Positions 8,320-17,587 are shown, numbered from the stretch's first letter. The stretch is DNA of 64,000 bases from Halobacillus dabanensis (GCF_900114165.1 NZ_FOSB01000014.1:1-64000); one strand, 5' to 3'. A program made the numbers and translations. Notes: a model not told the origin generated them from the letters alone.

Positions 8320-8375
8320 GAGAGGGGCGACGATTAGCCCCATTAGATTATTCGTTGCCCTTCTCTTCATTTTTT
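8320..8375 (+). terminator. Terminator-like hairpin between ribozyme and glmS
   Basis: GAGAGGGGCGACG pairs with CGTTGCCCTTCTC (13 bp including G-U pairs) around a 20-nt loop; ATTTTTT follows at once, and the AGGAGG site of glmS begins at the next base. By form it is an intrinsic terminator or attenuator inside the glmS leader. Whether it terminates, or only occludes ribosome access, cannot be told from sequence. Confidence 0.65.
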
Positions 8376-8390
8376 AGGAGGCCAACAAAT

Positions 8391-10193
8391 ATGTGTGGAA
8401 TTGTAGGATATATTGGACAGGATGATACGAAGGATATTTTATTGGATGGCTTACAAAAGCTTGAGTATCGTGGATATGACTCAGCAGGTATTGCCACCCT
8501 CAATAATGCAGGCGTCGAAGTGACAAAAGTAAAGGGACGCATAGCAACGTTAAGAAAAGCTGTCGATGAAAACGTAAAAGCGACATTGGGTATTGGACAT
8601 ACGCGCTGGGCTACTCACGGGGCGCCTAGTGAAGAGAATGCGCACCCTCACCAAAGTACTTCCGGTCGCTTTACGATTGTTCATAACGGTGTCATCGAGA
8701 ACTATGTGGATGTTCGTGATGAATACTTGAACGGTGTGGAATTCAAGAGTGAGACAGATACAGAAATCATCGTTCAACTTATGGAAGTATTGAACAACGA
8801 AATGAATGATGTGGCAGCTGCTTTTCGGAAGGCTGTCGAGCTTCTGACTGGTTCTTATGCCATTGCGTTGATCGACAAGGAAAATGAAGATACAATCTAT
8901 GTTGCAAAAAACAAAAGCCCTCTACTTGTAGGGCTTGGCGATGATTTTAATGTTGTGGCAAGTGATTCAATGGCTGCTCTTCACGTAACGGATCAGTTTC
9001 TTGAGCTGATGGATAAGGAAACAGTGATCGTACGTCGTGATGGCGTTGAAATTCAGAAGTTAGACGGTACCACTGTTGAACGTGAGCCATTCAAAGCAGA
9101 ACTGGACACAACAGACATTGAAAAGGGCACATACCCACATTTCATGTTGAAAGAAATCGATGAGCAACCGTTTGTTATTCGTAAAATTATTCAAGAGTAT
9201 CAAAATGAGAATGATGATATTAAATTAGAGCCTGAAATCCGTGAAGCAATGAAAGTCTGTGACCGTATTTATATCATTGCGGCGGGAACAAGCTACCACG
9301 CAGGATTGCTTGGGAAGCAATTTATCGAAAAATTGGCGAACATCCCTGTTGAAGTTCATGTTGCTAGTGAGTTTTCTTACAATATGCCATTGCTTTCTGA
9401 GAAGCCGTTGTTCGTCTATCTTTCTCAAAGTGGTGAAACAGCAGACAGCCGATCTGTTCTTGTTCAAACAAAAGAACTTGGTCACCCAGCATTGACGATT
9501 ACAAACGTACCTGGTTCCACCCTCTCCCGGGAAGCTGACTATACGATGCACTTGCATGCGGGACCAGAGATTGCGGTAGCATCCACAAAAGCTTATACAG
9601 CTCAAATGGCGGTTCTTGCGATTCTTGCTGTAGATACGGCGCGTGCTAAAGGAATCGAGCTTGATTTTGACCCTATGCAAGAATTAGGGATCGTTGCGAC
9701 AGCGATGGAAGCTCTAACAGATCAGAAAGAACAATTGGAAGAACTCGCTCGTGAGTATCTGCCTACAACACGGAACTGTTTCTTCATCGGCCGTGGCATT
9801 GACTTTTATGTTGGATTAGAAGGTGCTCTCAAGTTGAAAGAGATCTCCTACATCCAGGCAGAAGGCTTCGCCGGCGGAGAATTGAAGCATGGTACTATTG
9901 CATTGATCGAAGATGGAACTCCTGTTATTGCGCTAGCGACACAGGAGAACGTCAACTATTCTATCCGTGGTAATGTACAGGAAGTAGAAGCGCGTGGAGC
10001 GAACAGTATGATCATCAGTATGAAGGGCTTAGATAAAGATGGCGATGCATTCGTCATTCCTCACGTACACGAACTTATGACACCACTTGTGTCTGTGATT
10101 CCATTGCAGCTGATTTCTTACTATGCCGCTCTACATCGCGATTGTGATGTAGATAAACCACGAAACTTGGCTAAAAGTGTAACTGTAGAATAA
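8391..10193 (+). CDS. glmS: Glutamine--fructose-6-phosphate aminotransferase (isomerizing)
   Basis: Makes glucosamine-6-phosphate from fructose-6-phosphate and glutamine, the committed step to cell-wall amino sugars. The start at 8391 gives MCGIVGYIG, placing the essential N-terminal nucleophile Cys next to Met; an earlier in-frame ATG at 8355 would bury it, and AGGAGG is ideally placed for 8391. The N-terminal Ntn glutaminase half (RWATHG, NGVIENY) is followed by two SIS domains ([16 protein letters not shown]) and the C-terminal [12 protein letters not shown]. The 600-aa length is normal. It is controlled by its own promoter plus ribozyme. Confidence 0.98.
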   Translation: MCGIVGYIGQDDTKDILLDGLQKLEYRGYDSAGIATLNNAGVEVTKVKGRIATLRKAVDENVKATLGIGHTRWATHGAPSEENAHPHQSTSGRFTIVHNGVIENYVDVRDEYLNGVEFKSETDTEIIVQLMEVLNNEMNDVAAAFRKAVELLTGSYAIALIDKENEDTIYVAKNKSPLLVGLGDDFNVVASDSMAALHVTDQFLELMDKETVIVRRDGVEIQKLDGTTVEREPFKAELDTTDIEKGTYPHFMLKEIDEQPFVIRKIIQEYQNENDDIKLEPEIREAMKVCDRIYIIAAGTSYHAGLLGKQFIEKLANIPVEVHVASEFSYNMPLLSEKPLFVYLSQSGETADSRSVLVQTKELGHPALTITNVPGSTLSREADYTMHLHAGPEIAVASTKAYTAQMAVLAILAVDTARAKGIELDFDPMQELGIVATAMEALTDQKEQLEELAREYLPTTRNCFFIGRGIDFYVGLEGALKLKEISYIQAEGFAGGELKHGTIALIEDGTPVIALATQENVNYSIRGNVQEVEARGANSMIISMKGLDKDGDAFVIPHVHELMTPLVSVIPLQLISYYAALHRDCDVDKPRNLAKSVTVE

Positions 10194-10198
10194 ACAAA

Positions 10199-10235
10199 GA
10201 AAGGCTGACACCTAATAGCGGGTGTCAGCCTTTTA
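10199..10235 (+). terminator. Terminator of glmS
   Basis: Stem AAGGCTGACACC / GGGTGTCAGCCTT with a short loop and T-rich tail. Confidence 0.9.
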
Positions 10236-10239
10236 ATTA

Positions 10240-10690
10240 GTAACCATAGTCTATTCATATAGAAAATATCAACATACCTTTTTTCAACTAACAGGCACGA
10301 TCGTTTAAAAGGGGGTTTTCTATTATTTTCTTTCTAAGAAAGACATGTGGTTTCTTATGATCATATGGGGAACTATTTTAATTACTATTTTTATACCTAT
10401 ATGGCTATGGGACCTTTAGATAAACAAGTAAGGATAGCTGATATCAAAAAATTAATAAAAGGAAGAATCTATTGGCCACTCCTGTCTCAGATGGCAGATT
10501 GGAGATTATTTATAGAATCTACGATATTCTTTTGATTTCTCCTGAAAATGAACGCGTTTTTTACTAAAAAGCTCTTGAAAGAAATGCTCAAATAAATTAT
10601 AGATGAAAGAATATCCTCCGGTTAATAGTTTCTCCCTTAACCTTTGGGGGCTGCAGGATAGTATCGAATACCGGATCATTAATTAAAAGA
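10240..10690. other. Gene-poor intergenic stretch
   Basis: AT-rich sequence between the glmS terminator and the rodA-like gene. A 62-codon open frame (10347-10535) and an overlapping 24-codon hydrophobic frame starting at 10345 have no convincing ribosome binding site and no family I recognise. A GGGGGCTGCAGGA phrase near 10648 resembles the inside of repeat copy 1, so part of the gap may be a decayed repeat. Confidence 0.4.
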
Positions 10691-10692
10691 AT

Positions 10693-10722
10693 GTAAAAAG
10701 GAACGCCACCATGGACGTCCCT
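10693..10722 (-). terminator. Terminator of the rodA-like gene
   Basis: Read on the minus strand, AGGGACGTCC pairs with GGCGTTCCT (one bulge) and TTTTT follows. Confidence 0.75.
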
Positions 10723-10738
10723 CTTTTGCATTCTTTTT

Positions 10739-11923
10739 CTATTCGCCGAACATATATGTCTTATGATGATAGGAGATGGAAAAGGCTATTCCTAAAGCCA
10801 TGAGGTTTCCGATTAATGCACTTCCTCCATAACTGATGAAGGGAAGCGGAATTCCTGTGATTGGAAGTAGCTGCACAGACATTCCGATATTTTGAAAGAC
10901 GTGGAAGGCAATCATACTGATGATCCCTACCATTACATAAGAACTGTAATTACTATTGGCTTTGAAAGCAATAGTCGTAAAGCGATAGATCAAAAAGAAG
11001 AATAGGAAAATGACAACACAAGAACCAAGGAATCCATATTCCTCAGCAATAATACTGAAGATGAAGTCTGTCTGGGCTTCGGGTAAGTACACCTCTCGTT
11101 CTCCGAATCCTTTCCCGTAGAGTTGGCCTGATCCAATCGCCCTCATCGCTTTAACGAGGTGATATCCAGACGAATCTTCATACTTCGTCGGCTGGAACCA
11201 GGAGTAGATTCGACCAAGTTGATATTCTTTTACTCCTAAGTACCGATCCAGTAGTTCTGGGGCACGAATGGCCAACCAGATTACAGCTGTTCCTAAAGCG
11301 GAAATGATTCCGATAATCGGCAAAATGATTCGCCATTGAATGCCTGAAACGAGAATAAACCCACCAAGAATGGCGATAAATACAAGTCCAGTTCCGAGGT
11401 CTGGTTGTTGCATGATCAAAAGCAGTGGTACACCTGTGGCCGCCCCTAGTTTCAGAAGCAGTAGCAAGTCCATCTTGAAGGATGATCTATGTTTATCGTT
11501 GTGATTCACTGCAATCCTTCCGAGTACGAGGATTGTAAATATCTTTACTAATTCCGATGGTTGAAGGGATAAGCCAGGAAGGGCGAACCAACTTTTTTGC
11601 CCTTTGATGACAGGAGCAATAGATGACGGAGCAATTATAAGCCCTACCAATAGAAGGATCCCGAATCCATAAAGATACCAGCTGATTTTTTTGAAATCTT
11701 CTGGATCCACAAACATCATGAATCCTATGACTACGCCTCCCACCCCATACCAGACGAGTTGCTTAAGTACAAAGTTATCGTTATATTGAGTGCTTTGCTG
11801 TGCACTGTAAAGAGCGACCGAACTGACGGCTATGAAACAACAAATAATAAAAAAGAGCTGCCAATCGAACCTTTCTTCAAATTTCATTTTATAGTTATAC
11901 ATCCTCTCATGTTGGCAAAGCAT
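10739..11923 (-). CDS. RodA/FtsW/SpoVE-family peptidoglycan glycosyltransferase
   Basis: A polytopic membrane protein of the SEDS family, which polymerises lipid II into glycan strands with a class B penicillin-binding protein. About ten hydrophobic segments are visible. Family landmarks are APVIKGQKSWFALPG with LQPSELVK, the catalytic-region PEAQTDFIFSIIAEE and the C-terminal PITGIPLPFISYGGS. It is closer to RodA than to FtsW (KGQKSWF, HVFQNIGM). The start is uncertain: in-frame ATGs also occur 7 and 12 codons in, and none has an ideally spaced site. It stands alone, away from any mre genes, so it may be a secondary RodA paralogue. Confidence 0.88.
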   Translation of the reverse strand: MLCQHERMYNYKMKFEERFDWQLFFIICCFIAVSSVALYSAQQSTQYNDNFVLKQLVWYGVGGVVIGFMMFVDPEDFKKISWYLYGFGILLLVGLIIAPSSIAPVIKGQKSWFALPGLSLQPSELVKIFTILVLGRIAVNHNDKHRSSFKMDLLLLLKLGAATGVPLLLIMQQPDLGTGLVFIAILGGFILVSGIQWRIILPIIGIISALGTAVIWLAIRAPELLDRYLGVKEYQLGRIYSWFQPTKYEDSSGYHLVKAMRAIGSGQLYGKGFGEREVYLPEAQTDFIFSIIAEEYGFLGSCVVIFLFFFLIYRFTTIAFKANSNYSSYVMVGIISMIAFHVFQNIGMSVQLLPITGIPLPFISYGGSALIGNLMALGIAFSISYHHKTYMFGE

Positions 11924-12037
11924 GCAAAAAAAAGCGTGCTGTTGACTATTATAAGCACATGTACCTCATTTGAAAAGTGCCTCTTTTCCTTATTATTCAA
12001 TTATAGAACATTCATGTATGTAATCGGGGAAAATAAG

Positions 12038-12071
12038 TGAAAAAGAAGGTCTATCATTACATGACCTTCTT
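12038..12071 (-). terminator. Terminator of the PLA2-like gene
   Basis: On the minus strand AAGAAGGTC pairs with GACCTTCTT and a T run follows. It begins within a few bases of the stop codon. Confidence 0.85.
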
Positions 12072-12072
12072 G

Positions 12073-12357
12073 TTAGAATGAGCAGGTGAAAAAACGTTGG
12101 AATTTCATATATTTGTACAACATCCTTGCATGGCGCCCTTCCATTGTATAGGGGTTTTGCAATCTCTCCAGCTTATTGATGAAGGCGTGGTCACAAGCAC
12201 AATAGTCTCTGTAATAGCGATAACACTCATCGTGAGCTTTACAAGCGGCATCTACAGCATTGACAGGCTCACCGGGACCACTGCATCCAGGACCGCAATA
12301 TTTATAACCGGGGAAGATACAAAATCCCGGTCTACGTGCAGGATTGTTTCTATACAT
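12073..12357 (-). CDS. Small phospholipase A2-like protein (parvovirus/secretory PLA2 motif)
   Basis: A 94-aa cysteine-rich protein. Residues 17-46 contain GYKYCGPGCSGPGEPVNAVD followed by AACKAHDECY. This has the YxGPG calcium loop, the GEPVNA phrase known from parvovirus VP1 PLA2 domains, and the His42-Asp43 catalytic pair in the HD-x-C-Y context of secretory PLA2. A later CACDHAF resembles the CxCD helix of PLA2 with its second Asp. No signal peptide is visible. The start at 12357 is preferred over one seven codons upstream because GGAGG is well placed there. Function is inferred from motifs; ester hydrolysis is not proven. Confidence 0.75.
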   Translation of the reverse strand: MYRNNPARRPGFCIFPGYKYCGPGCSGPGEPVNAVDAACKAHDECYRYYRDYCACDHAFINKLERLQNPYTMEGRHARMLYKYMKFQRFFTCSF

Positions 12358-12638
12358 TTTGATTCCTCCAAGTATCAAACTTGTTCTTAGTCATTATATG
12401 ATTAGCAAAACTACCCGTATAGATATTCGCCCCGGGATTTTGACATTCGCCAATTGCAGATAAATATTATTAAAGGAAATGGATTCAAAAGTGGAGATGG
12501 AGAGGTTTTTGTGGGAATTATGGTGGAAGGAAGATAGGCTCAATTTCTAGGGAGGCTGCCTCTTAAGAAAGAAGGGTCCGTTTATATTCTTTATTCAAGG
12601 GAAGAATTGTAAAAAACGAAAAAGGAGAGGAATAAAGG

Positions 12639-13100
12639 ATGGGGTCTAACTCTAACCATGCATCTTCTGCCCTTGTAAAAAGAAATAAGTGGTCCGGGCT
12701 TTTGTTTGGAATCGGTCTTGCAGCTTTTATTGATGAGACAGTGTTTCACCAATTGCTAAGGTGGCATCATTTTTATGATCAATCTACTACAGATGTCGGT
12801 CTGATTTCTGATGGTTTTTTCCATGCCTTCAGCTGGTTCGCAACCATAGGGGGGTTATTTTTATTCGCAGACTTACGCAGGAAAAGGGGGTTGTCGTTAA
12901 AGAAATGGTGGGGAGGAGTTCTGTTAGGGGCAGGTTTTTTTCAATTATATGATGGAATCATTCAACATAAGTTATTGAGAATACACCAAATCCGCTATGT
13001 TGAAAATGTCATTGTTTATGATTTGGTTTGGAATATTGCTGCGGTTGTAATGATTGCGATAGGTCTATTACTGCTTTGGCGCAGAGGGAAAGAAGCATGA
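12639..13100 (+). CDS. DUF2243-family membrane protein
   Basis: A 153-aa protein with about four transmembrane helices. The FIDETVFHQLLRWHHFYD phrase near residue 30, the DGFFHAFSW segment, and a later LYDGIIQHKLLRIHQIR match the DUF2243 pattern of paired His-rich helices. The His residues in membrane segments suggest metal or haem handling, but no function is established. It overlaps the next gene by 4 nt (ATGA), so the two are translationally coupled. A GGAGAGG site precedes the ATG. Confidence 0.8.
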   Translation: MGSNSNHASSALVKRNKWSGLLFGIGLAAFIDETVFHQLLRWHHFYDQSTTDVGLISDGFFHAFSWFATIGGLFLFADLRRKRGLSLKKWWGGVLLGAGFFQLYDGIIQHKLLRIHQIRYVENVIVYDLVWNIAAVVMIAIGLLLLWRRGKEA

Positions 13101-13906
13101 AGTTTTTGAGTGTACACAACCATGAGACTGTAATGGATGGCGGATATTTACAACTATTATTAGCTGCCCCTTTCGTGCTTGGCCTTATTATATACCTTCT
13201 TATCCTTACAAAAAGAAAGGACCAACAAACTTGGCCTCTCTTTAGAACAGTGTCATGGATCGGTGGTTGTATTCTAGCGATCGGATCGGTAGCGGGGCCT
13301 GTAGCGGAGCTAGCTCATCATGATTTTAGAATGCATATGGTCAGCCATTTGCTACTAGGGATGCTTGCTCCATTGCTGTTAGTGCTAGCAGCTCCTATGA
13401 CATTAGTATTAAGTACGTGGAAGGTGGAGCATGCACGGACCCTATCACGACTGTTAAGAAGCCGGTATTCTCAGTTTGTGACACATCCCGTAGTTGCTAC
13501 AGCCCTTAACATAGGGGGGCTTGCTATTTTATACCGGACAAATCTTTACTCTTTGATGCATGAACATATGATTCTGTATGTAGTTGTTCATGCTCATGTT
13601 TTTTTAGCTGGTTATTTCTTTACTGTCTCCATGATTTACGTCGACCCAACTCCACATCGTGAATCCTATTTATTTCGGGCGATCGTATTAATATGCGCTC
13701 TCGCTGGTCATGGGATTCTTTCTAAACACATTTATGCCTACCCGCCTGCAGGGATTCCAGTTCCGCAAGCAGAGCAAGGAGCTATGTTGATGTATTATGG
13801 GGGCGATGCAATCGATGCCTTGATTATCTTTTTCTTATGTCTCCAATGGTTTAAAGCTACGAGACCGAAGAGCACTTGTAAGGAAAAGAAATATAGTTTC
13901 GTTTAA
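13097..13906 (+). CDS. CtaG-type cytochrome c oxidase assembly factor (caa3_CtaG family)
   Basis: A polytopic membrane protein of the Bacillus CtaG family, associated with copper insertion into caa3 oxidase. Conserved features include SVHNHETVMDGG at the N-terminus, AELAHHDFRMHMVSHLLLGM around residues 75-95, and HAHVFLAGYFF further on, with His residues near the membrane face. The ATG at 13097 is chosen because it overlaps the preceding stop and has GAGGGAAAG upstream. The pairing with DUF2243 and a copper-binding bundle gene (next) suggests a copper-related unit. No oxidase structural genes are in the window. Confidence 0.85.
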   Translation: MKFLSVHNHETVMDGGYLQLLLAAPFVLGLIIYLLILTKRKDQQTWPLFRTVSWIGGCILAIGSVAGPVAELAHHDFRMHMVSHLLLGMLAPLLLVLAAPMTLVLSTWKVEHARTLSRLLRSRYSQFVTHPVVATALNIGGLAILYRTNLYSLMHEHMILYVVVHAHVFLAGYFFTVSMIYVDPTPHRESYLFRAIVLICALAGHGILSKHIYAYPPAGIPVPQAEQGAMLMYYGGDAIDALIIFFLCLQWFKATRPKSTCKEKKYSFV

Positions 13907-13959
13907 GAGGTTTAACTTATCGGTATAAGAGATAAACAACTAAAAAAGGAGGAGTTTTG

Positions 13960-14286
13960 ATGGCACACGAAAAATATCAAGACCTTATTGAGAAGCTTCA
14001 TGAATGTATGGAAGCGTGTAACCATTGTTATGATGCCTGCTTAAAAGAAGATGACATTCAAAAGATGGCAGAATGTATTCGCTTGGATCGTGAATGTGCA
14101 GATATTTGCGGATACTTAGAACAAGCGATCTCCAGAAACTCCCCATTCATTTCTGAGTTGGCTGCTGCTTGTGCTAAGATTTGTCAGGCTTGTGGAGATG
14201 AGTGCAATAAGCATGATCATCAGCATTGCCAGGATTGCGCGAAAGCTTGTTACGAATGTGCAGAAGCCTGTAAACAAGTTTCTTAA
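13960..14286 (+). CDS. Four-helix-bundle copper-binding protein (Csp/YhjQ-like)
   Basis: A 108-aa, soluble, Cys-rich protein with a regular pattern of CxxC and CxxxC along its helices (ECMEACNHCYDAC, ECADICG, CAKICQACGDEC, CQDCAKACYECAEAC). This is the hallmark of the cytosolic Csp3-type copper storage bundle (formerly DUF326), which binds many Cu(I) ions inside the bundle. No signal peptide is present, so it is expected in the cytoplasm. The ATG at 13960 is better spaced from AGGAGGAG than the TTG just before it. It lies 50 nt after the CtaG-like gene and ends in its own terminator. Confidence 0.88.
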   Translation: MAHEKYQDLIEKLHECMEACNHCYDACLKEDDIQKMAECIRLDRECADICGYLEQAISRNSPFISELAAACAKICQACGDECNKHDHQHCQDCAKACYECAEACKQVS

Positions 14287-14296
14287 AAATGAAGGA

Positions 14297-14331
14297 AAAA
14301 TGACTCTTTCACAAGGAAGAGTCATTTTTTT
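14297..14331 (+). terminator. Terminator after the copper-binding protein gene
   Basis: AAAATGACTCTT pairs with AAGAGTCATTTT and eight T follow. Confidence 0.92.
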
Positions 14332-14337
14332 TCTTGC

Positions 14338-14361
14338 ATATATAAGTATATGCTTATATTA
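14338..14361 (+). promoter_or_regulatory. ArsR/SmtB-type operator of the ars cluster
   Basis: Inverted repeat ATATAAG-N6-CTTATAT immediately upstream of the arsR-like gene. This AT-rich dyad is typical of ArsR/SmtB-family binding sites and implies autoregulation. Confidence 0.65.
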
Positions 14362-14384
14362 TGATGAAGAGGTGGGTGATTCCT

Positions 14385-14732
14385 ATGGAAGAGACAAAAG
14401 TGGATTTGGAAAAAGCCGCTCAGACGTTGAAGCTTTTAGGTGATAAAACGCGGCTTACCATTCTTGGATTGGTGAAAAATCATGAGTGTTGTGTTTGTGA
14501 GTTTGTAGAGGTCCTGCAAATGAGCCAGCCCTCCATTAGTCAGCATTTGAGGAAACTTAGGGATGCTGGTCTTGTAAAAGAACAAAGAAAGGGGCAATGG
14601 ATTTTTTACTCTTTGAACACATCTCATGACACGTACCCAATCATACAGCAGGTTTTGGAGCAGATTCCAAACCAGAAAGAGAAACTGAAAGCATTGGAAG
14701 AAGCGGGATTACGCATCCAATGCGATAGGTAG
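14385..14732 (+). CDS. arsR: ArsR-family transcriptional repressor
   Basis: A 115-aa winged-helix repressor. The sequence [14 protein letters not shown] is followed by [13 protein letters not shown], where the ECCVCEF cluster matches the ELCVCDL type of arsenite-sensing Cys pair at the start of the recognition region, and then [13 protein letters not shown], the DNA-recognition helix. The ATG at 14385 has AGAGGTGGG eight bases upstream, whereas the earlier ATG at 14361 lies in the operator. It is followed after 10 nt by arsB, so it heads the arsenic operon and is probably released from DNA by As(III). Confidence 0.9.
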   Translation: MEETKVDLEKAAQTLKLLGDKTRLTILGLVKNHECCVCEFVEVLQMSQPSISQHLRKLRDAGLVKEQRKGQWIFYSLNTSHDTYPIIQQVLEQIPNQKEKLKALEEAGLRIQCDR

Positions 14733-14742
14733 GGGGATTGTT

Positions 14743-16038
14743 TTGAGTTTAGCTATCATTGCTACGATTATTTTTGTACTTACTTTAGTTTTCGTCATAT
14801 GGCAACCGAAAAATTTAGGGATTGGCTGGTCTGCTTGTGGCGGGGCGATTCTTGCTCTATTATTCGGTGTTGTTGACTTCCAGGACGTGCTTGCGGTTAC
14901 AGATATTGTTTGGAATGCGACATTGGCATTTGTGGCGATCATCATCATTTCACTGATACTCGATGAAATCGGGTTCTTCGAATGGGCAGCCCTGCATATG
15001 GCTCGTGTAGCGAAGGGTGATGGGAAGCGGATGTTTATTTATGTGACCTTGCTCGGGGCTGTGGTTGCTGCCTTATTTGCAAATGACGGGGCAGCATTGA
15101 TACTGACACCCATTGTCCTTGCGATGGTTCGTAATTTGAACTTTAAAGAGGCGATGATTCTTCCGTTCATCATGGCCAGTGGATTCATTGCAGACACGAC
15201 CTCATTGCCGCTTATCGTCAGTAACCTTGTGAACATTGTGTCTGCAGACTTTTTTGACATAGGGTTTGTCGAATATGCCACACGGATGATTGTGCCGAAC
15301 TTATTCTCATTAGCGGCAAGTATTCTTGTACTGTTCCTGTTTTTCCGGAAGAGCATTCCTGAAAATTATGACTTAGCTCAATTGAAAAAGCCTAAAGAAG
15401 CGATTCAGGATCGTAAAATGTTCCGTATGTCGTGGGGCGTCCTTGCTGTTCTTTTAGTCGGGTATTTCGCAAGTGAGCCTCTGGATATTCCGGTGTCGAT
15501 CATCGCAGGAATTATTGCTATCTTCTTTTTATTAATGGCGCGAAGAAGTCCCGCGGTCAAGACGGCAGACGTGATCAAAGGTGCACCATGGGCCATTGTC
15601 TTCTTCTCTGTCGGTATGTATGTCGTTGTTTATGGGCTGAGAAATGTAGGTCTGACTGACATACTTGCAAACGTCATACAGTACACGGCTGATCAAGGCT
15701 TGTTCGTTGCCACCGTTTCTATGGGATTCATTGCTGCGATTCTTTCCTCCATCATGAACAATATGCCAACCGTGATGATTGACGCGCTTGCGATTGCTGA
15801 TACGAATACAACTGGAACGATGAGAGAAGCGCTCATTTATGCGAACGTCATCGGCTCTGACCTTGGGCCGAAGATCACACCGATTGGTTCATTGGCGACC
15901 TTGCTGTGGCTTCATGTACTATCGATGAAAGGTTTCCGTATCTCATGGGGGTATTACTTTAAAGTAGGGGTTATCTTAACAGTACCGACCCTATTCATTA
16001 CACTTGTCGGACTATATATATGGTTATTAATTATCTAA
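14743..16038 (+). CDS. arsB: Arsenite efflux transporter ArsB
   Basis: A 431-aa integral membrane antiporter exporting As(III)/Sb(III). About 12 hydrophobic segments are visible, with family landmarks [17 protein letters not shown] near residue 108, [20 protein letters not shown] and [13 protein letters not shown], and a closing [20 protein letters not shown]. The start codon is TTG, with AGGGGG six bases upstream. It lies between arsR and arsC in the same operon and is the effector of resistance. Confidence 0.95.
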   Translation: MSLAIIATIIFVLTLVFVIWQPKNLGIGWSACGGAILALLFGVVDFQDVLAVTDIVWNATLAFVAIIIISLILDEIGFFEWAALHMARVAKGDGKRMFIYVTLLGAVVAALFANDGAALILTPIVLAMVRNLNFKEAMILPFIMASGFIADTTSLPLIVSNLVNIVSADFFDIGFVEYATRMIVPNLFSLAASILVLFLFFRKSIPENYDLAQLKKPKEAIQDRKMFRMSWGVLAVLLVGYFASEPLDIPVSIIAGIIAIFFLLMARRSPAVKTADVIKGAPWAIVFFSVGMYVVVYGLRNVGLTDILANVIQYTADQGLFVATVSMGFIAAILSSIMNNMPTVMIDALAIADTNTTGTMREALIYANVIGSDLGPKITPIGSLATLLWLHVLSMKGFRISWGYYFKVGVILTVPTLFITLVGLYIWLLII

Positions 16039-16065
16039 TTTTACTAGCTAAAGGAGAAATGAAAC

Positions 16066-16488
16066 ATGTCTAACAAACCAGTTATTTACTTTCTATGTAC
16101 AGGAAACTCATGTCGCAGCCAGATGGCAGAAGGATTCGGTAAGAAATATTTAAGTGACAAATATGAGGTTAAATCAGCAGGAATTGAAGCGCACGGCTTG
16201 AACCCGAATGCGGTAAAAGCGATGAAGGAAGTGGATGTAGATATCACGGATCAAACATCTGACATCATTGATCCTGCTATTCTTAACAACGCTGAATTCG
16301 CCATTACTCTATGTGGGGATGCAAATGATAAATGCCCGATGACCCCTCCGCAAGTGACTCGTTTTCACTGGGGGTTCGATGATCCTGCAAAAGCAGAAGG
16401 TACAGAAGAAGAAAAATGGGCTTTCTTCCAGCGTGTACGGGATGAAATTGAAGCACGCATCCAAACGTTTGCTGAAGAAGGTAAGTGA
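16066..16488 (+). CDS. arsC: Arsenate reductase, thioredoxin-dependent
   Basis: Reduces As(V) to As(III) for export. A low-molecular-weight phosphatase fold with the P-loop [14 protein letters not shown] near residue 11 (C-x5-R) and the two further catalytic cysteines in [10 protein letters not shown] (about residues 83-90), which form the thioredoxin-regenerated triple-cysteine relay seen in S. aureus and B. subtilis ArsC. The 140-aa length is standard. It follows arsB after 27 nt with AAAGGAGAAA as ribosome binding site, and it precedes a thioredoxin reductase gene that could supply its reducing chain. Confidence 0.96.
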   Translation: MSNKPVIYFLCTGNSCRSQMAEGFGKKYLSDKYEVKSAGIEAHGLNPNAVKAMKEVDVDITDQTSDIIDPAILNNAEFAITLCGDANDKCPMTPPQVTRFHWGFDDPAKAEGTEEEKWAFFQRVRDEIEARIQTFAEEGK

Positions 16489-16587
16489 AAACAAAAGGAA
16501 CAGGACCGAATATAGTGATATAAGCATGACTTTGGCCATATAAGGTTATACCTTTAATGAGGATGCTTTTACAAAGGAGGAGTATTT

Positions 16588-17541
16588 ATGGCTTACAAAT
16601 CCATTATTTTAGGCACAGGTCCTGCAGGTTTGACTGCAGCTGTCTACTTAGCAAGAGCTGACATGGAACCGCTTGTTATTGAGGGTCCAGAACCAGGCGG
16701 GCAGCTGACCCTTACGACGGACGTTGAAAATTTCCCAGGGTTCCCAGACGGTATTATGGGGCCAGAGCTTATGGATAATATGAAAAAACAAGCGGAGCGT
16801 TTCGGCGCCACCTTCAAACGCGGTTGGGTAACAGATGTAGAAGTGGAAGATCGTCCATTCAAACTTCACGTGGATGGGTTAGGTGAATTGGAAACAGAAG
16901 CGTTGATTATTTCCACAGGGGCGTCTGCCAAATTGCTGGGCATCCCTGGTGAAAAAGAAAACATCGGTAAGGGAGTCAGTACTTGTGCGACATGTGACGG
17001 ATTCTTTTTCCGTAACAAAAAGGTCGTAATAATCGGAGGGGGAGACTCTGCGATGGAAGAAGCGACATTTCTGACGAAGTTCGCAAGTGAAGTACAGATC
17101 ATCCACCGCCGTCATGAACTCCGTGCTTCTAAAATCATGCAATCCCGAGCAAAAGATAACGATAAAGTGACATGGGCGCTTAATAAAACTCCTGTAGAAA
17201 TGGTTTCCGATGGCATGAAAATCAGTGGGATCAAAGTACGTGATAATGATTCTGGTGAGGAAGAAATCATTGAAACCGACGGGATCTTTGTTGCCATCGG
17301 GCATAACCCGAACACAGACTTTGTTAATGGGAAGCTCGATATGGATGACAAAGGGTATATACTCGTTGAGCCTGGTACAACAAACACTAACATTCCAGGT
17401 ATCTTCGCTTGTGGGGATGTCCAGGATCAGAAATATCGTCAAGCCATTACAGCAGCAGGGACAGGATGTATGGCAGCCATGGATACGGAACGTTTTCTTG
17501 AAGGAGAAGCGACCATTGATTGGAGCGAGAACTTGTCTTGA
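16588..17541 (+). CDS. trxB: Thioredoxin reductase
   Basis: A 317-aa NADPH-dependent flavoprotein. The FAD site GTGPAGLTAAVY is near residue 9, the redox pair CATC near residue 135, the NADPH site GGGDSAMEE near 150 and the C-terminal GIFACGDVQD near 272. It lies 99 nt after arsC and ends in a terminator, so it is probably part of the ars cluster, where it would recycle the thioredoxin used by ArsC. It could instead be the housekeeping enzyme; whether another copy exists elsewhere cannot be seen here. Confidence 0.93.
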   Translation: MAYKSIILGTGPAGLTAAVYLARADMEPLVIEGPEPGGQLTLTTDVENFPGFPDGIMGPELMDNMKKQAERFGATFKRGWVTDVEVEDRPFKLHVDGLGELETEALIISTGASAKLLGIPGEKENIGKGVSTCATCDGFFFRNKKVVIIGGGDSAMEEATFLTKFASEVQIIHRRHELRASKIMQSRAKDNDKVTWALNKTPVEMVSDGMKISGIKVRDNDSGEEEIIETDGIFVAIGHNPNTDFVNGKLDMDDKGYILVEPGTTNTNIPGIFACGDVQDQKYRQAITAAGTGCMAAMDTERFLEGEATIDWSENLS

Positions 17542-17550
17542 ATTAGCTAG

Positions 17551-17587
17551 AGCATCGACACCTGTTTACTGTCGGTGCTTTTTTTTA
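17551..17587 (+). terminator. Terminator of the ars-trxB cluster
   Basis: AGCATCGACA pairs with TGTCGGTGCT and eight T follow. Confidence 0.9.

Noticed and set aside
8112-8370. Minus-strand frames across the glmS leader
   Set aside because: The segment is fully explained by the ribozyme on the plus strand.
10345-10535. Two overlapping short frames (24 and 62 codons) in the glmS-rodA gap
   Set aside because: No ribosome binding site, no recognised family, and the two frames overlap each other; chance frames in AT-rich DNA are more likely.
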